A stretch of 7,570 bases of DNA from Acidobacteriaceae bacterium (GTDB lineage Bacteria; Acidobacteriota; Terriglobia; Terriglobales; SbA1): NCBI GenBank assembly GCA_003156615.1, contig PMHI01000591.1, forward strand, positions 1 to 7,570. The letters are read 5' to 3'. A model generated the notes under the pieces. The model was not told the origin of the DNA. It made no database searches and saw only the letters and a program-made list of their open reading frames with translations. Positions 6,668-7,570 of this stretch are shown here, in pieces (the stretch's first letter is position 1; every line of letters begins with the position of its first letter). Made by a program: the position numbers and the translations under genes.

Positions 6668-7060
6668 TCACGCAACTCCCGGCGCGACTAGCTCTCGTTT
6701 TGCTGGCAGAAGCGCTAACAGGACAACTCCGATCACAAGGAATAGGATCACATCAGTAAAGTTCCGGTGGATGCCGTGAATCCACGCTTCCACGGTTTGA
6801 ATAGCCATCACCCCGCCGTGGGAGATGTTCCACGAAGCTGCCAGAGCAATCATCGAGCGATGCTCAGATGGTCTCCTTGCGGCCACGAGTAGAAAGACCC
6901 CGACCGGAATGAAAAAGCTCAGAAACATCGGTTCGATCTCGTTCTTCCGCTCCAAAAGCCAGCTGGAATGCCGCAGATCCGTATATAGAAAATAAATTAG
7001 GGCCAGATTGACCAGCCCCACGATCACCAGGACGATCTGTGTTAGGCGTTCTCTTTTCAC
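6668..7060 (-). CDS. small four-helix membrane protein, resembles DUF6632
   Basis: A 130-residue predicted inner-membrane protein of unknown function. Four hydrophobic helices are visible at about residues 8-26 (QIVLVIVGLVNLALIYFLY), 44-61 (PMFLSFFIPVGVFLLVAA), 70-93 (MIALAASWNISHGGVMAIQT and on) and 101-119 (FTDVILFLVIGVVLLALLP). The N-terminus KRERLTQIVLVIVGL and the segments ARRPSEHRSMIA and ISHGGVMAIQ resemble what I recall of DUF6632 proteins from acidobacteria; this naming is from memory and not from a search. The start is GTG 7060, with GAGG 5 nt upstream; an in-frame GTG at 7108 would add 16 polar residues and has no such site. It is transcribed toward the propeller gene and has a structured leader upstream. 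Codon use looks like ordinary host DNA. No partner or substrate is indicated. Confidence 0.75.
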   Translation of the reverse strand: MKRERLTQIVLVIVGLVNLALIYFLYTDLRHSSWLLERKNEIEPMFLSFFIPVGVFLLVAARRPSEHRSMIALAASWNISHGGVMAIQTVEAWIHGIHRNFTDVILFLVIGVVLLALLPAKRELVAPGVA

Positions 7061-7065
7061 ATTGA

Positions 7066-7069
7066 CCTC
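7066..7069 (-). promoter_or_regulatory. Shine-Dalgarno site supporting a GTG start
   Basis: On the minus strand GAGG lies 5 nt before GTG 7060. This fixes the start inside the longer open frame that begins at GTG 7108, and places a Lys-Arg-Glu-Arg N-terminus ahead of helix 1. Confidence 0.6.
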
Positions 7070-7147
7070 ATTTGAGCCAATTTTGTTGTGAGCGCGGCAG
7101 CGGCTCACGCTGAGGATTCACACAAAACTGGCACGCAGGACAGGAAA

Positions 7148-7186
7148 GCAAAAACAAAATCTGCAATGGCGCTGCTGATCCATTGC
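7148..7186 (-). terminator. candidate terminator or attenuator in the membrane-protein leader
   Basis: On the minus strand GCAATGG (7186-7180) and CCATTGC (7169-7163) form a perfect 7-bp stem with a 10-nt loop, followed by the T-rich tract AGATTTTGTTTTTGC. It lies about 90 nt upstream of the GTG start. It could end a transcript from the right-hand minus-strand gene or act as an attenuator; sequence alone does not decide between them. Confidence 0.45.
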
Positions 7187-7204
7187 GTGGAGTTACTCAA
7201 ACCA

Positions 7205-7228
7205 CAGTCAAACTGTCAAACTGTCGTG
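7205..7228 (+). repeat. three tandem 8-bp units
   Basis: CAGTCAAA, CTGTCAAA and CTGTCGTG follow one another without a gap; the first two differ at one base and the third matches in its first five. Read on the minus strand they give TTTGACAG and TTTGACTG, including a TTGACA promoter-like hexamer. They may be a binding-site cluster. Confidence 0.6.
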
Positions 7229-7240
7229 AACAGGTCAGCA

Positions 7241-7257
7241 TGACCGGAATCCGGTCA
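7241..7257. promoter_or_regulatory. 17-bp perfect palindrome, operator candidate
   Basis: TGACCGGAATCCGGTCA has two 8-bp arms around a central A. A third half-site, GGTCA, lies at 7233-7237 and pairs with TGACC 7241-7245. The symmetry and length are typical of a dimeric repressor site, for example of a TetR-like protein, but no regulator gene is in the window. It lies about 180 bp upstream of the small membrane-protein start. Confidence 0.5.
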
Positions 7258-7420
7258 CAACGAAGCATGAAAAGAGGTCCCATGCCAACCAGCTGTTTGC
7301 AGTCAGTTACGGCTCTTTTCAAGGGAGGCGATTACGCTCATCGACCCTGCCATTCGCGGTCGGCACGGTGGCCTCCAAAGGCATGGATCGTTCGGGTACA
7401 TTTTTTGAGCAATCCGGTAG

Positions 7421-7570
7421 TTAAGAAGAAGTGATCCCAGCTTCCGGTTGGCGGACCATCCGCTCCGAACTAACTGCGGCTTCAACCCCTGACCAAGTCC
7501 ACGCCTGCCAGATGATGACCGAGGTGCATACAGTTTCGATCGTAGCGAAGAACAAGTACTCAGGAAGAGC
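7421..7570 (-). CDS. possible C-terminal end of a membrane protein, cut by the window edge
   Basis: A minus-strand frame is open from the right edge for 49 codons to TAA at 7423-7421. It reads PEYLFFATIETVCTSVIIWQ, then AWTWSGVEAAVSSERMVRQP. The stretch from YLFF to AWTW looks like one transmembrane helix followed by a short polar tail, as in small multi-helix membrane proteins. It would run in the same direction as the downstream small membrane protein. A short plus-strand frame from ATG 7512 overlaps it and is also open at the edge. There is too little sequence to name a family or to be sure it is real. Confidence 0.4.
   Translation of the reverse strand, partial: ALPEYLFFATIETVCTSVIIWQAWTWSGVEAAVSSERMVRQPEAGITSS

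Larger units (their letters stand above)
7061..7420. other. leader/regulatory region upstream of the small membrane-protein gene
   Basis: No coding region is supported. From right to left it holds a 17-bp palindrome (7241-7257) with a nearby extra half-site, three tandem 8-bp units (7205-7228), a minus-strand TTGACA (7219-7214) without a good -10, a 7-bp stem hairpin followed by a T-rich tract (7148-7186), and the GAGG site next to the GTG start. The stretch 7258-7420 shows nothing I can name. Confidence 0.5.

Noticed and set aside
7183..7434. 83-codon plus-strand frame near the right edge
   Set aside because: It starts at TTG without a ribosome site, runs through the tandem repeats and the palindrome, and its product has no recognisable features.
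7512..7570. Possible plus-strand gene start (ATGATG) at the right edge
   Set aside because: No Shine-Dalgarno site before it and only 19 codons visible; the minus-strand frame looks more protein-like.

Overview
The window looks like a piece of an acidobacterial chromosome (Acidobacteriota, probably Terriglobia). This is inferred from gene content rather than a marker gene: a secreted S9 peptidase of the glutamyl-endopeptidase (CGEP-like) type, a lipoprotein beta-propeller with repeated GSPF motifs, and a small four-helix membrane protein that resembles the DUF6632 family. The coding DNA is GC-rich. Intergenic gaps are long (about 340, 560, 320 and 360 bp), and no insertion sequence, CRISPR array, tRNA or rRNA was seen.

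Layout, left to right. (1) A plus-strand M23-type peptidase gene is cut by the left edge; its frame is open to base 2 and encodes the end of a signal peptide, so its start lies outside the window. (2) After a 340-bp gap comes a plus-strand GNAT acetyltransferase (1523-2059). (3) A 564-bp gap (2060-2623) holds clustered inverted repeats, including a nested three-stem structure with a terminator-like hairpin. (4) A plus-strand secreted S9 serine peptidase (2624-5086) has a strong Shine-Dalgarno site and a complete catalytic triad. (5) 138 bp downstream is a plus-strand lipoprotein with a beta-propeller lactonase-like fold (5225-6349). (6) A convergent minus-strand gene encodes a small membrane protein (6668-7060), with a candidate terminator behind it. 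(7) The leader of that gene (7061-7420) contains a terminator-like hairpin, an 8-bp tandem repeat and a 17-bp perfect palindrome. (8) At the right edge is the possible C-terminal end of another minus-strand membrane protein (7421-7570).

The M23 protein, S9 peptidase and propeller protein are all predicted to be exported (Sec signal peptides or a lipobox), so the plus-strand genes mostly serve the cell envelope or periplasm. Nothing shows that they form one pathway. Gaps and individual start signals suggest separate transcription units, with S9 plus lactonase the only plausible pair. I found no convincing new multi-gene system. The least explained signals are the structured gap before the S9 gene and the palindrome and repeat cluster upstream of the small membrane-protein gene.
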